Positions 26,663-42,304 of a stretch of 51,205 nucleotides of DNA are shown here, piece by piece (position 1 is the first letter of the stretch; each line of letters starts with the position of its first letter). Origin of the DNA: Paraphysomonas bandaiensis (taxonomy: Eukaryota; Chrysophyceae); contig CBFFRP010000599.1 in the NCBI GenBank assembly GCA_965644295.1, positions 1 through 51,205 of the forward strand, in the 5' to 3' direction. Below the pieces are notes generated by a model. That model was not told where the DNA came from. It did no database searches and saw only the letters and a list, made by a program, of their open reading frames with translations. Position numbers and translations under genes: made by a program.

Positions 26663-29600
26663 CATTGCCATCACACAAACAATACACGTCATACACTATT
26701 GTCTCTCAGTACAACATGAGCCTCTTGCATGCACTCGGCTCAACGAGAGAATATAAGTGTAGCATAACATATACAACATACCCATCACACAACCAATACT
26801 GCCTGAGCATACTATATTCACTCAGCTAACACGAACGTAGCAGCAGTATTACTGTACAACATATACCCATCACACAACCAATACACGTGATGCACTATTG
26901 TCTCTCAGTTCAACATGAGCCTCTTGCATGCACTCGGCTCAACGAGAGAATATAAGTGTAGCATAACATATACAACAAACCCATCACACAACCATTTCTG
27001 CCTGAGCATACTATATTCACTCAGCTAACACACGTAGCAGCAGTATTACTGTACAACATATACCCATCACACAACCAATACACGTGATGCACTATTGTCT
27101 CTCAGTACAACATGAGTCTCTTGCATGCACTCGGCTCAACGAGAGAATATAAGTGTAGCGTAACAATATACAATATATACCCATCACACAACCAATACAC
27201 ACGTCATACACTTTCTCTCGGTGTACCTTGCCTGAGCATACTATATTCACTCAGCTAACACACGTAGCAGCAGTATTACTGTACAACATATACCCATTAC
27301 ACGTGATGCACTATTGTCTCTCAGTTCAACATGAGCCTCTTGCACGCACTCGGCCCAACGAGAGAATATAAGTGTAGCATAACATATACAACAAACCCAT
27401 CACACAACCAATACACACCATATACACTATCTCTCGGTGCACCCTCCTGCCTGAGCATACTATATTCACTCAGCTAACACGAACGTAGCAGCAGTATTAC
27501 TGTACAACATATACCCATCACACAACCAATACACGTGATGCACTATTGTCTCTCAGTTCAACATGAGCCTGTTGCATGCACTCGGCTCAACGAGAGAATA
27601 TAAGTGTAGCATAACATATACAACAAACCCATCACACAACCAATACTGCCTGAGCATACTATATTCACTCAGCTAACACACGTAGCAGCAGTATTACTGT
27701 ACAACATATACCCATCACACAACCAATACACGTGATGCACTATTGTTTCTCAGTACAACATGAGTCTCTTGCATGCACTCGGCTCAACGAGAGAATATAA
27801 GTGTAGCGTAACAATATACAATATATACCCATCACACAACCAATACACACGTCATACACTTTCTCTCGGTGTACCTTGCCTGAGCATACTATATTCACTC
27901 AGCTAACACACGTAGCAGCAGTATTACTGTACAACATATACCCATTACACGTGATGCACTATTGTCTCTCAGTTCAACATGAGCCTCTTGCACACACTCG
28001 GCCCAACGAGAGAATATAAGTGTAGCATAACATATACAACAAACCCATCACACAACCAATACACACCATATACACTATCTCTCGGTGCACCCTCCTGCCT
28101 GAGCATACTATATTCACTCAGCTAACACGAACGTAGCAGCAGTATTACTGTACAACATATACCCATCACACAACCAATACACGTGATGCACTATTGTCTC
28201 TCAGTTCAACATGAGCCTGTTGCATGCACTCGGCTCAACGAGAGAATATAAGTGTAGCATAACATATACAACAAACCCATCACACAACCATTTCTGCCTG
28301 AGCATACTATATTCACTCAGCTAACACACGTAGCAGCAGTATTACTGTACAACATATACCCATCACACAACCAATACACGTGATGCACTATTGTTTCTCA
28401 GTACAACATGAGTCTCTTGCATGCACTCGGCTCAACGAGAGAATATAAGTGTAGCGTAACAATATACAATATATACCCATCACACAACCAATACACGTGA
28501 TGCACTATTGTTTCTCAGTACAACATGAGTCTCTTGCATGCACTCGGCTCAACGAGAGAATATAAGTGTAGCGTAACAATATACAATATATACCCATCAC
28601 ACAACCAATACACACGTCATACACTTTCTCTCGGTGCACCTTGCCTGAGCATACTATATTCACTCAGCTAACACACGTAGCAGCAGTATGACTGTACAAC
28701 ATATACCCATTACACGTGATGCACTATTGTCTCTCAGTTCAACATGAGCCTCTTGCACGCACTCGGCCCAACGAGAGAATATAAGTGTAGCATAACATAT
28801 ACAACAAACCCATCACACAACCAATACACACCATATACACTATCTCTCGGTGCACCCTCCTGCCTGAGCATACTATATTCACTCAGCTAACACGAACGTA
28901 GCAGCAGTATTACTGTACAACATATACCCATCACACAACCAATACACGTGATGCACTATTGTCTCTCAGTTCAACATGAGCCTCTTGCATGCACTCGGCT
29001 CAACGAGAGAATATAAGTGTAGCATAACATATACAACAAACCCATCACACAACCATTTCTGCCTGAGCATACTATATTCACTCAGCTAACACACGTAGCA
29101 GCAGTATTACTGTACAACATATACCCATCACACAACCAATACACGTGATGCACTATTGTCTCTCAGTACAACATGAGTCTCTTGCATGCACTCGGCTCAA
29201 CGAGAGAATATAAGTGTAGCGTAACAATATACAATATATACCCATCACACAACCAATACACACGTCATACACTTTCTCTCGGTGTACCTTGCCTGAGCAT
29301 ACTATATTCACTCAGCTAACACACGTAGCAGCAGTATTACTGTACAACATATACCCATTACACGTGATGCACTATTGTCTCTCAGTTCAACATGAGCCTC
29401 TTGCACGCACTCGGCCCAACGAGAGAATATAAGTGTAGCATAACATATACAACAAACCCATCACACAACCAATACACACCATATACACTATCTCTCGGTG
29501 CACCCTCCTGCCTGAGCATACTATATTCACTCAGCTAACACGAACGTAGCAGCAGTATTACTGTACAACATATACCCATCACACAACCAATACACGTGAT

Positions 29601-32600
29601 GCACTATTGTCTCTCAGTTCAACATGAGCCTGTTGCATGCACTCGGCTCAACGAGAGAATATAAGTGTAGCATAACATATACAACAAACCCATCACACAA
29701 CCATTTCTGCCTGAGCATACTATATTCACTCAGCTAACACACGTAGCAGCAGTATTACTGTACAACATATACCCATCACACAACCAATACACGTGATGCA
29801 CTATTGTCTCTCAGTACAACATGAGTCTCTTGCATGCACTCGGCTCAACGAGAGAATATAAGTGTAGCGTAACAATATACAATATATACCCATCACACAA
29901 CCAATACACACGTCATACACTTTCTCTCGGTGTACCTTGCCTGAGCATACTATATTCACTCAGCTAACACACGTAGCAGCAGTATGACTGTACAACATAT
30001 ACCCATTACACGTGATGCACTATTGTCTCTCAGTTCAACATGAGCCTCTTGCACGCACTCGGCCCAACGAGAGAATATAAGTGTAGCATAACATATACAA
30101 CAAACCCATCACACAACCAATACACACCATATACACTATCTCTCGGTGCACCCTCCTGCCTGAGCATACTATATTCACTCAGCTAACACGAACGTAGCAG
30201 CAGTATTACTGTACAACATATACCCATCACACAACCAATACACGTGATGCACTATTGTCTCTCAGTTCAACATGAGCCTGTTGCATGCACTCGGCTCAAC
30301 GAGAGAATATAAGTGTAGCATAACATATACAACAAACCCATCACACAACCATTTCTGCCTGAGCATACTATATTCACTCAGCTAACACACGTAGCAGCAG
30401 TATTACTGTACAACATATACCCATCACACAACCAATACACGTGATGCACTATTGTTTCTCAGTACAACATGAGTCTCTTGCATGCACTCGGCTCAACGAG
30501 AGAATATAAGTGTAGCGTAACAATATACAATATATACCCATCACACAACCAATACACACGTCATACACTTTCTCTCGGTGTACCTTGCCTGAGCATACTA
30601 TATTCACTCAGCTAACACACGTAGCAGCAGTATGACTGTACAACATATACCCATTACACGTGATGCACTATTGTCTCTCAGTTCAACATGAGCCTCTTGC
30701 ACGCACTCGGCCCAACGAGAGAATATAAGTGTAGCATAACATATACAACAAACCCATCACACAACCAATACACACCATATACACTATCTCTCGGTGCACC
30801 CTCCTGCCTGAGCATACTATATTCACTCAGCTAACACGAACGTAGCAGCAGTATTACTGTACAACATATACCCATCACACAACCAATACACGTGATGCAC
30901 TATTGTCTCTCAGTTCAACATGAGCCTGTTGCATGCACTCGGCTCAACGAGAGAATATAAGTGTAGCATAACATATACAACAAACCCATCACACAACCAT
31001 TTCTGCCTGAGCATACTATATTCACTCAGCTAACACACGTAGCAGCAGTATTACTGTACAACATATACCCATCACACAACCAATACACGTGATGCACTAT
31101 TGTTTCTCAGTACAACATGAGTCTCTTGCATGCACTCGGCTCAACGAGAGAATATAAGTGTAGCGTAACAATATACAATATATACCCATCACACAACCAA
31201 TACACGTGATGCACTATTGTTTCTCAGTACAACATGAGTCTCTTGCATGCACTCGGCTCAACGAGAGAATATAAGTGTAGCGTAACAATATACAATATAT
31301 ACCCATCACACAACCAATACACACGTCATACACTTTCTCTCGGTGCACCCTCCTGCCTGAGCATACTATATTCACTCAGCTAACACACGTAGCAGCAGTA
31401 TGACTGTACAACATATACCCATTACACGTGATGCACTATTGTCTCTCAGTTCAACATGAGCCTCTTGCACGCACTCGGCCCAACGAGAGAATATAAGTGT
31501 AGCATAACATATACAACAAACCCATCACACAACCAATACACACCATATACACTATCTCTCGGTGCACCCTCCTGCCTGAGCATACTATATTCACTCAGCT
31601 AACACGCACGTAGCAGCAGTATTACTGTACAACATATACCCATCACACAACCAATACACGTCATACACTATTGTTTCTCAGTACATAAGCCTCTTGCATG
31701 CACTCGGCTCAACGAGAGAATATAAGTGTAGCATAACATATACAACAAACCCATCACACAACCATTTCTGCCTGAGCATACTATATTCACTCAGCTAACA
31801 CACGTAGCAGCAGTATTACTGTACAACATATACCCATCACACAACCAATACACGTGATGCACTATTGTCTCTCAGTACAACATGAGTCTCTTGCATGCAC
31901 TCGGCTCAACGAGAGAATATAAGTGTAGCGTAACAATATACAATATATACCCATCACACATCCAATACACACGTCATACACTTTCTCTCGGTGCACCTTG
32001 CCTGAGCATACTATATTCACTCAGCTAACACACGTAGCAGCAGTATGACTGTACAACATATACCCATTACACGTGATGCACTATTGTCTCTCAGTTCAAC
32101 ATGAGCCTCTTGCACGCACTCGGCCCAACGAGAGAATATAAGTGTAGCATAACATATACAACAAACCCATCACACAACCAATACACACCATATACACTAT
32201 CTCTCGGTGCACCCTCCTGCCTGAGCATACTATATTCACTCAGCTAACACGCACGTAGCAGCAGTATTACTGTACAACATATACCCATCACACAACCAAT
32301 ACACGTCATACACTATTGTTTCTCAGTACATAAGCCTCTTGCATGCACTCGGCTCAACGAGAGAATATAAGTGTAGCATAACATATACAACAAACCCATC
32401 ACACAACCATTTCTGCCTGAGCATACTATATTCACTCAGCTAACACACGTAGCAGCAGTATTACTGTACAACATATACCCATCACACAACCAATACACGT
32501 GATGCACTATTGTCTCTCAGTACAACATGAGTCTCTTGCATGCACTCGGCTCAACGAGAGAATATAAGTGTAGCGTAACAATATACAATATATACCCATC

Positions 32601-35600
32601 ACACATCCAATACACACGTCATACACTTTCTCTCGGTGCACCTTGCCTGAGCATACTATATTCACTCAGCTAACACACGTAGCAGCAGTATGACTGTACA
32701 ACATATACCCATTACACGTGATGCACTATTGTCTCTCAGTACAACATGAGCCTCTTGCATGCACTCGGCTCAACGAGAGAATATAAGTGTAGCATAACAT
32801 ATACAACATACCCATCACACAACCAATACTGCCTGAGCATACTATATTCACTCAGCTAACACACGTAGCAGCAGTATTACTGTACAACATATACCCATCA
32901 CACAACCAATACACGTGATGCACTATTGTCTCTCAGTTCAACATGAGCCTCTTGCATGCACTCGGCTCAACGAGAGAATATAAGTGTAGCATAACATATA
33001 CAACAAACCCATCACACAACCATTTCTGCCTGAGCATACTATATTCACTCAGCTAACACACGTAGCAGCAGTATGACTGTACAACATATACCCATCACAC
33101 AACCAATACACGTGATGCACTATTGTTTCTCAGTCCAACATGAGTCTCTTGCATGCACTCGGCTCAACGAGAGAATATAAGTGTGGCGTAACAATATACA
33201 ATATATACCCATCACACATCCAATACACACGTCATACACTTTCTCTCGGTGCACCTTGCCTGAGCATACTATATTCACTCAGCTAACACACGTAGCAGCA
33301 GTATTACTGTACAACATATACCCATTACACGTGATGCACTATTGTCTCTCAGTTCAACATGAGCCTCTTGCACGCACTCGGCCCAACGAGAGAATATAAG
33401 TGTAGCATAACATATACAACAAACCCATCACACAACCAATACACGTCATATACACTATCTCTCGGTGCACCCTCCTGCCTGAGCATACTATATTCACTCA
33501 GCTAACACACGTAGCAGCAGTATTACTGTACAACATATACCCATCACACAACCAATACACGTCATACACTATTGTCTCTCAGTACAACATGAGTCTCTTG
33601 CATGCACTCGGCTCAACGAGAGAATATAAGTGTAGCATAACATATACAACATACCCATCACACAACCAATACTGCCTGAGCATACTATATTCACTCAGCT
33701 AACACACGTAGCAGCAGTATTACTGTACAACATATACCCATCACACAACCAATACACGTGATGCACTATTGTCTCTCAGTTCAACATGAGCCTCTTGCAT
33801 GCACTCGGCTCAACGAGAGAATATAAGTGTAGCATAACATATACAACAAACCCATCACACAACCATTTCTGCCTGAGCATACTATATTCACTCAGCTAAC
33901 ACACGTAGCAGCAGTATTACTGTACAACATATACCCATCACACAACCAATACACGTGATGCACTATTGTTTCTCAGTCCAACATGAGTCTCTTGCATGCA
34001 CTCGGCTCAACGAGAGAATATAAGTGTAGCGTAACAATATACAATATATACCCATCACACATCCAATACACACGTCATACACTTTCTCTCGGTGCACCTT
34101 GCCTGAGCATACTATATTCACTCAGCTAACACACGTAGCAGCAGTATTACTGTACAACATATACCCATCACACGTGATGCACTATTGTCTCTCAGTTCAA
34201 CATGAGCCTCTTGCACGCACTCGGCCCAACGAGAGAATATAAGTGTAGCATAACATATACAACAAACCCATCACACAACCAATACACGTCATATACACTA
34301 TCTCTCGGTGCACCCTCCTGCCTGAGCATACTATATTCACTCAGCTAATACACGTAGCAGCAGTATTACTGTACAACATATACCCATCACACAACCAATA
34401 CACGTCATACACTATTGTCTCTCAGTACAACATGAGTCTCTTGCATGCACTCGGCTCAACGAGAGAATATAAGTGTAGCATAACATATACAACATACCCA
34501 TCACACAACCAATACTGCCTGAGCATACTATATTCACTCAGCTAACACACGTAGCAGCAGTATTACTGTACAACATATACCCATCACACAACCAATACAC
34601 GTGATGCACTATTGTCTCTCAGTTCAACATGAGCCTCTTGCATGCACTCGGCTCAACGAGAGAATATAAGTGTAGCATAACATATACAACAAACCCATCA
34701 CACAACCATTTCTGCCTGAGCATACTATATTCACTCAGCTAACACACGTAGCAGCAGTATTACTGTACAACATATACCCATCACACAACCAATACACGTG
34801 ATGCACTATTGTTTCTCAGTACAACATGAGTCTCTTGCATGCACTCGGCTCAACGAGAGAATATAAGTGTAGCGTAACAATATACAACAAACCCATCACA
34901 CAACCAATACACGTCATATACACTATCTCTCGGTGCACCCTCCTGCCTGAGCATACTATATTCACTCAGCTAACACACGTAGCAGCAGTATTACTGTACA
35001 ACATATACCCATCACACAACCAATACACGTCATACACTATTGTCTCTCAGTACAACATGAGTCTCTTGCATGCACTCGGCTCAACGAGAGAATATAAGTG
35101 TAGCATAACATATACAACATACCCATCACACAACCAATACTGCCTGAGCATACTATATTCACTCAGCTAACACACGTAGCAGCAGTATTACTGTACAACA
35201 TATACCCATCACACAACCAATACACGTGATGCACTATTGTTTCTCAGTACAACATGAGTCTCTTGCATGCACTCGGCTCAACGAGAGAATATAAGTGTAG
35301 CGTAACAATATACAACAAACCCATCACACAACCAATACACGTCATATACACTATCTCTCGGTGCACCCTCCTGCCTGAGCATACTATATTCACTCAGCTA
35401 ACACACGTAGCAGCAGTATTACTGTACAACATATACCCATCACACAACCAATACACGTCATACACTATTGTCTCTCAGTTCAAAATGAGCCTCTTGCATG
35501 CACTCGGCTCAACGAGAGAATATAAGTGTAGCATAACATATACAACATACCCATCACACAACCATTTCTGCCTGAGCATACTATATTCACTCAGCTAACA

Positions 35601-38600
35601 CACGTAGCAGCAGTATTACTGTACAACATATACCCATCACACAACCAATACACGTGATGCATTATTGTTTCTCAGTACAACATGAGTCTCTTGCATGCAC
35701 TACATATATATACAATATATACCCATCACACAACCAATACACGTCATACACTTTCTCTCGGTGCACCTTGCCTGAGCATACTATATTCACTCAGCTAACA
35801 CACGTAGCAGCAGTATGACTGTACAACATATACCCATTACACGTGATGCACTATTGTCTCTCAGTTCAACATGAGCCTCTTGCATGCACTCGGCTCAACG
35901 AGAGAATATAAGTGTAGCATAACATATACAACAAACCCATCACACAACCAATACACGTCATATACACTATCTCTCGGTGCACCCTCCTGCCTGAGCATAC
36001 TATATTCACTCAGCTAACACACGTAGCAGCAGTATTACTGTACAACATATACCCATCACACAACCAATACACGTCATACACTATTGTCTCTCAGTACAAC
36101 ATGAGTCTCTTGCATGCACTCGGCCCAACGAGAGAATATAAGTGTAGCATAACATATACAACATACCCATCACACAACCAATACTGCCTGAGCATACTAT
36201 ATTCACTCAGCTAACACACGTAGCAGCAGTATTACTGTACAACATATACCCATCACACAACCAATACACGTGATGCACTATTGTTTCTCAGTACAACATG
36301 AGTCTCTTGCATGCACTCGGCTCAACGAGAGAATATAAGTGTAGCGTAACAATATACAACAAACCCATCACACAACCAATACACGTCATATACACTATCT
36401 CTCGGTGCACCCTCCTGCCTGAGCATACTATATTCACTCAGCTAACACACGTAGCAGCAGTATTACTGTACAACATATACCCATCACACAACCAATACAC
36501 GTCATACACTATTGTCTCTCAGTTCAAAATGAGCCTCTTGCATGCACTCGGCTCAACGAGAGAATATAAGTGTAGCATAACATATACAACATACCCATCA
36601 CACAACCATTTCTGCCTGAGCATACTATATTCACTCAGCTAACACACGTAGCAGCAGTATTACTGTACAACATATACCCATCACACAACCAATACACGTG
36701 ATGCACTATTGTTTCTCAGTACAACATGAGTCTCTTGCATGCACTACATATATATACAATATATACCCATCACACAACCAATACACGTCATACACTTTCT
36801 CTCGGTGCACCTTGCCTGAGCATACTATATTCACTCAGCTAACACACCTAGCAGCAGTATGACTGTACAACATATACCCATTACACGTGATGCACTATTG
36901 TCTCTCAGTTCAACATGAGCCTCTTGCATGCACTCGGCTCAACGAGAGAATATAAGTGTAGCATAACATATACAACAAACCCATCACACAACCAATACAC
37001 GTCATATACACTATCTCTCGGTGCACCCTCCTGCCTGAGCATACTATATTCACTCAGCTAACACACGTAGCAGCAGTATTACTGTACAACATATACCCAT
37101 CACACAACCAATACACGTCATACACTATTGTCTCTCAGTACAACATGAGTCTCTTGCATGCACTCGGCTCAACGAGAGAATATAAGTGTAGCATAACATA
37201 TACAACAAACCCATCACACAACCAATACACGTCATATACACTATCTCTCGGTGCACCCTCCTGCCTGAGCATACTATATTCACTCAGCTAACACACGTAG
37301 CAGCAGTATTACTGTACAACATATACCCATCACACAACCAATACACGTCATACACTATTGTCTCTCAGTACATAAGCCTCTTGCATGCACTCGGCTCAAC
37401 GAGAGAATATAAGTGTAGCATAACATATACAACATACCCATCACACAACCAATACTGCCTGAGCATACTATATTCACTCAGCTAACACACGTAGCAGCAG
37501 TATTACTGTACAACATATACCCATCACACAACCAATACACGTGATGCACTATTGTTTCTCAGTACAACATGAGTCTCTTGCATGCACTCGGCTCAACGAG
37601 AGAATATAAGTGTAGCGTAACAATATACAACAAACCCATCACACAACCAATACACGTCATATACACTATCTCTCGGTGCACCCTCCTGCCTGAGCATACT
37701 ATATTCACTCAGCTAACACACGTAGCAGCAGTATTACTGTACAACATATACCCATCACACAACCAATACACGTCATACACTATTGTCTCTCAGTACATAA
37801 GCCTCTTGCATGCACTCGGCTCAACGAGAGAATATAAGTGTAGCATAACATATACAACATACCCATCACACAACCAATACTGCCTGAGCATACTATATTC
37901 ACTCAGCTAACACACGTAGCAGCAGTATTACTGTACAACATATACCCATCACACAACCAATACACGTGATGCACTATTTTTTCTCAGTACAACATGAGTC
38001 TCTTGCATGCACTTCATATATATACAATATATACCCATCACACAACCAATACACGTCATACACTTTCTCTCGGTGCACCTTGCCTGAGCATACTATATTC
38101 ACTCAGCTAACACACGTAGCAGTAGTATGACTGTACAACATATACCCATTACACGTGATGCACTATTGTCTCTCAGTTCAACATGAGCCTCTTGCATGCA
38201 CTCGGCTCAACGAGAGAATATAAGTGTAGCATAACATATACAACAAACCCATCACACAACCAATACACGTCATATACACTATCTCTCGGTGCACCCTCCT
38301 GCCTGAGCATACTATATTCACTCAGCTAACACACGTAGCAGCAGTATTACTGTACAACATATACCCATCACACAACCAATACACGTCATACACTATTGTC
38401 TCTCAGTACAACATGAGTCTCTTGCATGCACTCGGCTCAACGAGAGAATATAAGTGTAGCATAACATATACAACAAACCCATCACACAACCAATACACAC
38501 CATATACACTATCTCTCGGTGCACCCTCCTGCCTGAGCATACTATATTCACTCAGCTAACACACGTAGCAGCAGTATTACTGTACAACATATACCCATCA

Positions 38601-41270
38601 CACAACCAATACACGTCATACACTATTGTCTCTCAGTACATAAGCCTCTTGCATGCACTCGGCTCAACGAGAGAATATAAGTGTAGCATAACATATACAA
38701 CATACCCATCACACAACCAATACTGCCTGAGCATACTATATTCACTCAGCTAACACACGTAGCAGCAGTATTACTGTACAACATATACCCATCACACAAC
38801 CAATACACGTGATGCACTATTGTTTCTCAGTACAACATGAGTCTCTTGCATACACTCGGCTCAACGAGAGAATATAAGTGTAGCGTAACAATATACAACA
38901 AACCCATCACACAACCAATACACGTCATATACACTATCTCTCGGTGCACCCTCCTGCCTGAGCATACTATATTCACTCAGCTAACACACGTAGCAGCAGT
39001 ATTACTGTACAACATATACCCATCACACAACCAATACACGTCATACACTATTGTCTCTCAGTACATAAGCCTCTTGCATGCACTCGGCTCAACGAGAGAA
39101 TATAAGTGTAGCATAACATATACAACATACCCATCACACAACCAATACTGCCTGAGCATACTATATTCACTCAGCTAACACACGTAGCAGCAGTATTACT
39201 GTACAACATATACCCATCACACAACCAATACACGTGATGCACTATTTTTTCTCAGTACAACATGAGTCTCTTGCATGCACTTCATATATATACAATATAT
39301 ACCCATCACACAACCAATACACGTCATACACTTTCTCTCGGTGCACCTTGCCTGAGCATACTATATTCACTCAGCTAACACACGTAGCAGTAGTATGACT
39401 GTACAACATATACCCATTACACGTGATGCACTATTGTCTCTCAGTTCAACATGAGCCTCTTGCATGCACTCGGCTCAACGAGAGAATATAAGTGTAGCAT
39501 AACATATACAACAAACCCATCACACAACCAATACACGTCATATACACTATCTCTCGGTGCACCCTCCTGCCTGAGCATACTATATTCACTCAGCTAACAC
39601 ACGTAGCAGCAGTATTACTGTACAACATATACCCATCACACAACCAATACACGTCATACACTATTGTCTCTCAGTACAACATGAGTCTCTTGCATGCACT
39701 CGGCTCAACGAGAGAATATAAGTGTAGCATAACATATACAACAAACCCATCACACAACCAATACACGTCATATACACTATCTCTCGGTGCACCCTCCTGC
39801 CTGAGCATACTATATTCACTCAGCTAACACACGTAGCAGCAGTATTACTGTACAACATATACCCATCACACAACCAATACACGTCATACACTATTGTCTC
39901 TCAGTACATAAGCCTCTTGCATGCACTCGGCTCAACGAGAGAATATAAGTGTAGCATAACATATACAACATACCCATCACACAACCAATACTGCCTGAGC
40001 ATACTATATTCACTCAGCTAACACACGTAGCAGCAGTATTACTGTACAACATATACCCATCACACAACCAATACACGTGATGCACTATTGTTTCTCAGTA
40101 CAACATGAGTCTCTTGCATACACTCGGCTCAACGAGAGAATATAAGTGTAGCGTAACAATATACAACAAACCCATCACACAACCAATACACGTCATATAC
40201 ACTATCTCTCGGTGCACCCTCCTGCCTGAGCATACTATATTCACTCAGCTAACACACGTAGCAGCAGTATTACTGTACAACATATACCCATCACACAACC
40301 AATACACGTCATACACTATTGTCTCTCAGTACATAAGCCTCTTGCATGCACTCGGCTCAACGAGAGAATATAAGTGTAGCATAACATATACAACATACCC
40401 ATCACACAACCAATACTGCCTGAGCATACTATATTCACTCAGCTAACACACGTAGCAGCAGTATTACTGTACAACATATACCCATCACACAACCAATACA
40501 CGTGATGCACTATTTTTTCTCAGTACAACATGAGTCTCTTGCATGCACTACATATATATACAATATATACCCATCACACAACCAATACACACGTCATACA
40601 CTTTCTCTCGGTGCACCTTGCCTGAGCATACTATATTCACTCAGCTAACACACGTAGCAGTAGTATGACTGTACAACATATACCCATTACACGTGATGCA
40701 CTATTGTCTCTCAGTTCAACATGAGCCTCTTGCATGCACTCGGCTCAACGAGAGAATATAAGTGTAGCATAACATATACAACAAACCCATCACACAACCA
40801 ATACACGTCATATACACTATCTCTCGGTGCACCCTCCTGCCTGAGCATACTATATTCACTCAGCTAACACGAACGTAGCAGCAGTATTACTGTACAACAT
40901 ATACCCATCACACAACCAATACACGTGATGCACTATTGTTTCTCAGTACAACATGAGTCTCTTGCATGCACTACATATATATACAAGATATACCCATCAC
41001 ACAACCAATACACGTCATACACTTTCTCTCGGTGCACCTTGCCTGGGCATACTATATTCACTCAGCTAACACACGTAGCAGCAGTATGACTGTACAACAT
41101 ATACCCATTACACGTGATGCACTATTGTCTCTCAGTACAACATGAGCCTCTTGCATGCACTCGGCCCAACGAGAGAATATAAGTGTAGCATAACATATAC
41201 AACAAACCCATCACACAACCAATACACGTCATACACTATTGTTTCTCAGTACAAGATGAGCATAGAGCAG
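26663..41270. repeat. Satellite array with higher-order repeats, about 14.6 kb
   Basis: The basic unit is a dimer of about 211 bp. Module A (about 117 bp) runs CCCATCACACAACCAATACA ... CTCTTGCATGCACTCGGCTC ... AGTGTAGC. Module B (about 85-100 bp) runs CTGCCTGAGCATACTATATT ... CACGTAGCAGCAGTATTACT. Dimers group into higher-order units of about 648 bp (three dimers; markers at 26914, 27562, 28210, then 29623, 30271, 30919), 843 bp (33131 to 33974), 1044 bp (35693 to 36737) and 1268 bp (36737, 38005, 39273, 40541), ending with a 423-bp step. Extra module-A copies of 117 bp occur near 28.4 and 31.1 kb. The recurring 113-114-codon ORFs are by-products of the repeat. This is typical of centromeric, subtelomeric or heterochromatic DNA; which one cannot be told. 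Confidence 0.95.
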
Positions 41271-42304
41271 TCAATTAGCTCAACAAGAGATCACACGTGA
41301 AGCAATGCGGCCTGATCACGTTTAGACTCCTTCTCGCTAATATATGGCTGGCCGATCTACGATACAGGCGCAACAAAGCAGTGTATTAGGACAGTGTCAA
41401 TCATAAGTATTGACATAATATTGACATGCACGTCATACACTACAGGTACAGTGGGAATGTACAGCTATATGCGGTTTTGCCATTAATCTAGAAAACTGGC
41501 TCACGTACAGTGATGCGAGGGCCGTCGTCTTACACTCTAACCCAGCACAAGGCTGAGCAGAGAAGCGCGTCTTAATTGCCAGCAACAAAACTCTCGTTAA
41601 GTGCTGACAAATCCCCGTTTAGGGAGGTGCCTTTATATCTCATATCCGTGTTACCGGAGAGAAGACCTGCACCCCACTGCGCCCCCAAGACCCACTTATA
41701 CCATTCAACTCACATCAGTGCGCACAGTGCTGATCAGACACATGTGAACAGAGAGTGTGAGTTGGTAGCATGCGACACACGCAACAGACCACTTCACGCC
41801 TGACAACTAACCTGATTAATAGTGAACAACCTTCTTCTGCTGGAGATGAGACCGTATATCAGAGGAGTCTGTGCTATGATGGTATCATGTATGTATGTCA
41901 TGTGCTGTGGTGTGAGTATGTGTGTGCTGATCTGTGCACAAGAATTCAAATATCCTCCTCACACACATACATACACCTCTATGCGCATAGAGTACTACTC
42001 GCGTAGAGAAATAAGAGGATGTTCTTTTCAGTTTAGTACTTGAAGTGACTGTATAAGATATGCATAGGGCACATAGAGGTGTATGGTGTTATGTTATGCA
42101 GTGTGTTGTGTACGGCTGTAGACTAGAAGCATAATTTTCTCTTATTAACGAGTTCTGTAGAAACTGCGAAGAGAACCTTGCTTTTGACTACCTGTAGTGT
42201 AGACTGTGTGAAAAGGCAACGGGGGTATTCCGTCCGTTTATTGATCTGTAGCATCCGTGACTTCCGACCGAGTACCGTGTTTTTTCTCTGCGTAAGAGAA
42301 AATT
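41271..42304. other. Region between satellite and copia element, nothing coding recognised
   Basis: The right part should contain the copia element's 5' LTR and leader, but no second LTR is available to define it and no tRNA-complementary site was seen. The left part keeps a few degenerate satellite words up to about 41290. Confidence 0.4.

Noticed and set aside
34826-40446. Recurring 113-114-codon ORFs (MSLLHALGSTREYKCS...) in the satellite
   Set aside because: They exist only because the repeat units are nearly identical and happen to lack stops in one frame. They vanish in the left half, where units differ slightly. No codon-level constraint visible.
26663-41270. CRISPR array
   Set aside because: Units are contiguous, both modules are repetitive, there are no unique spacers, and the context is eukaryotic.
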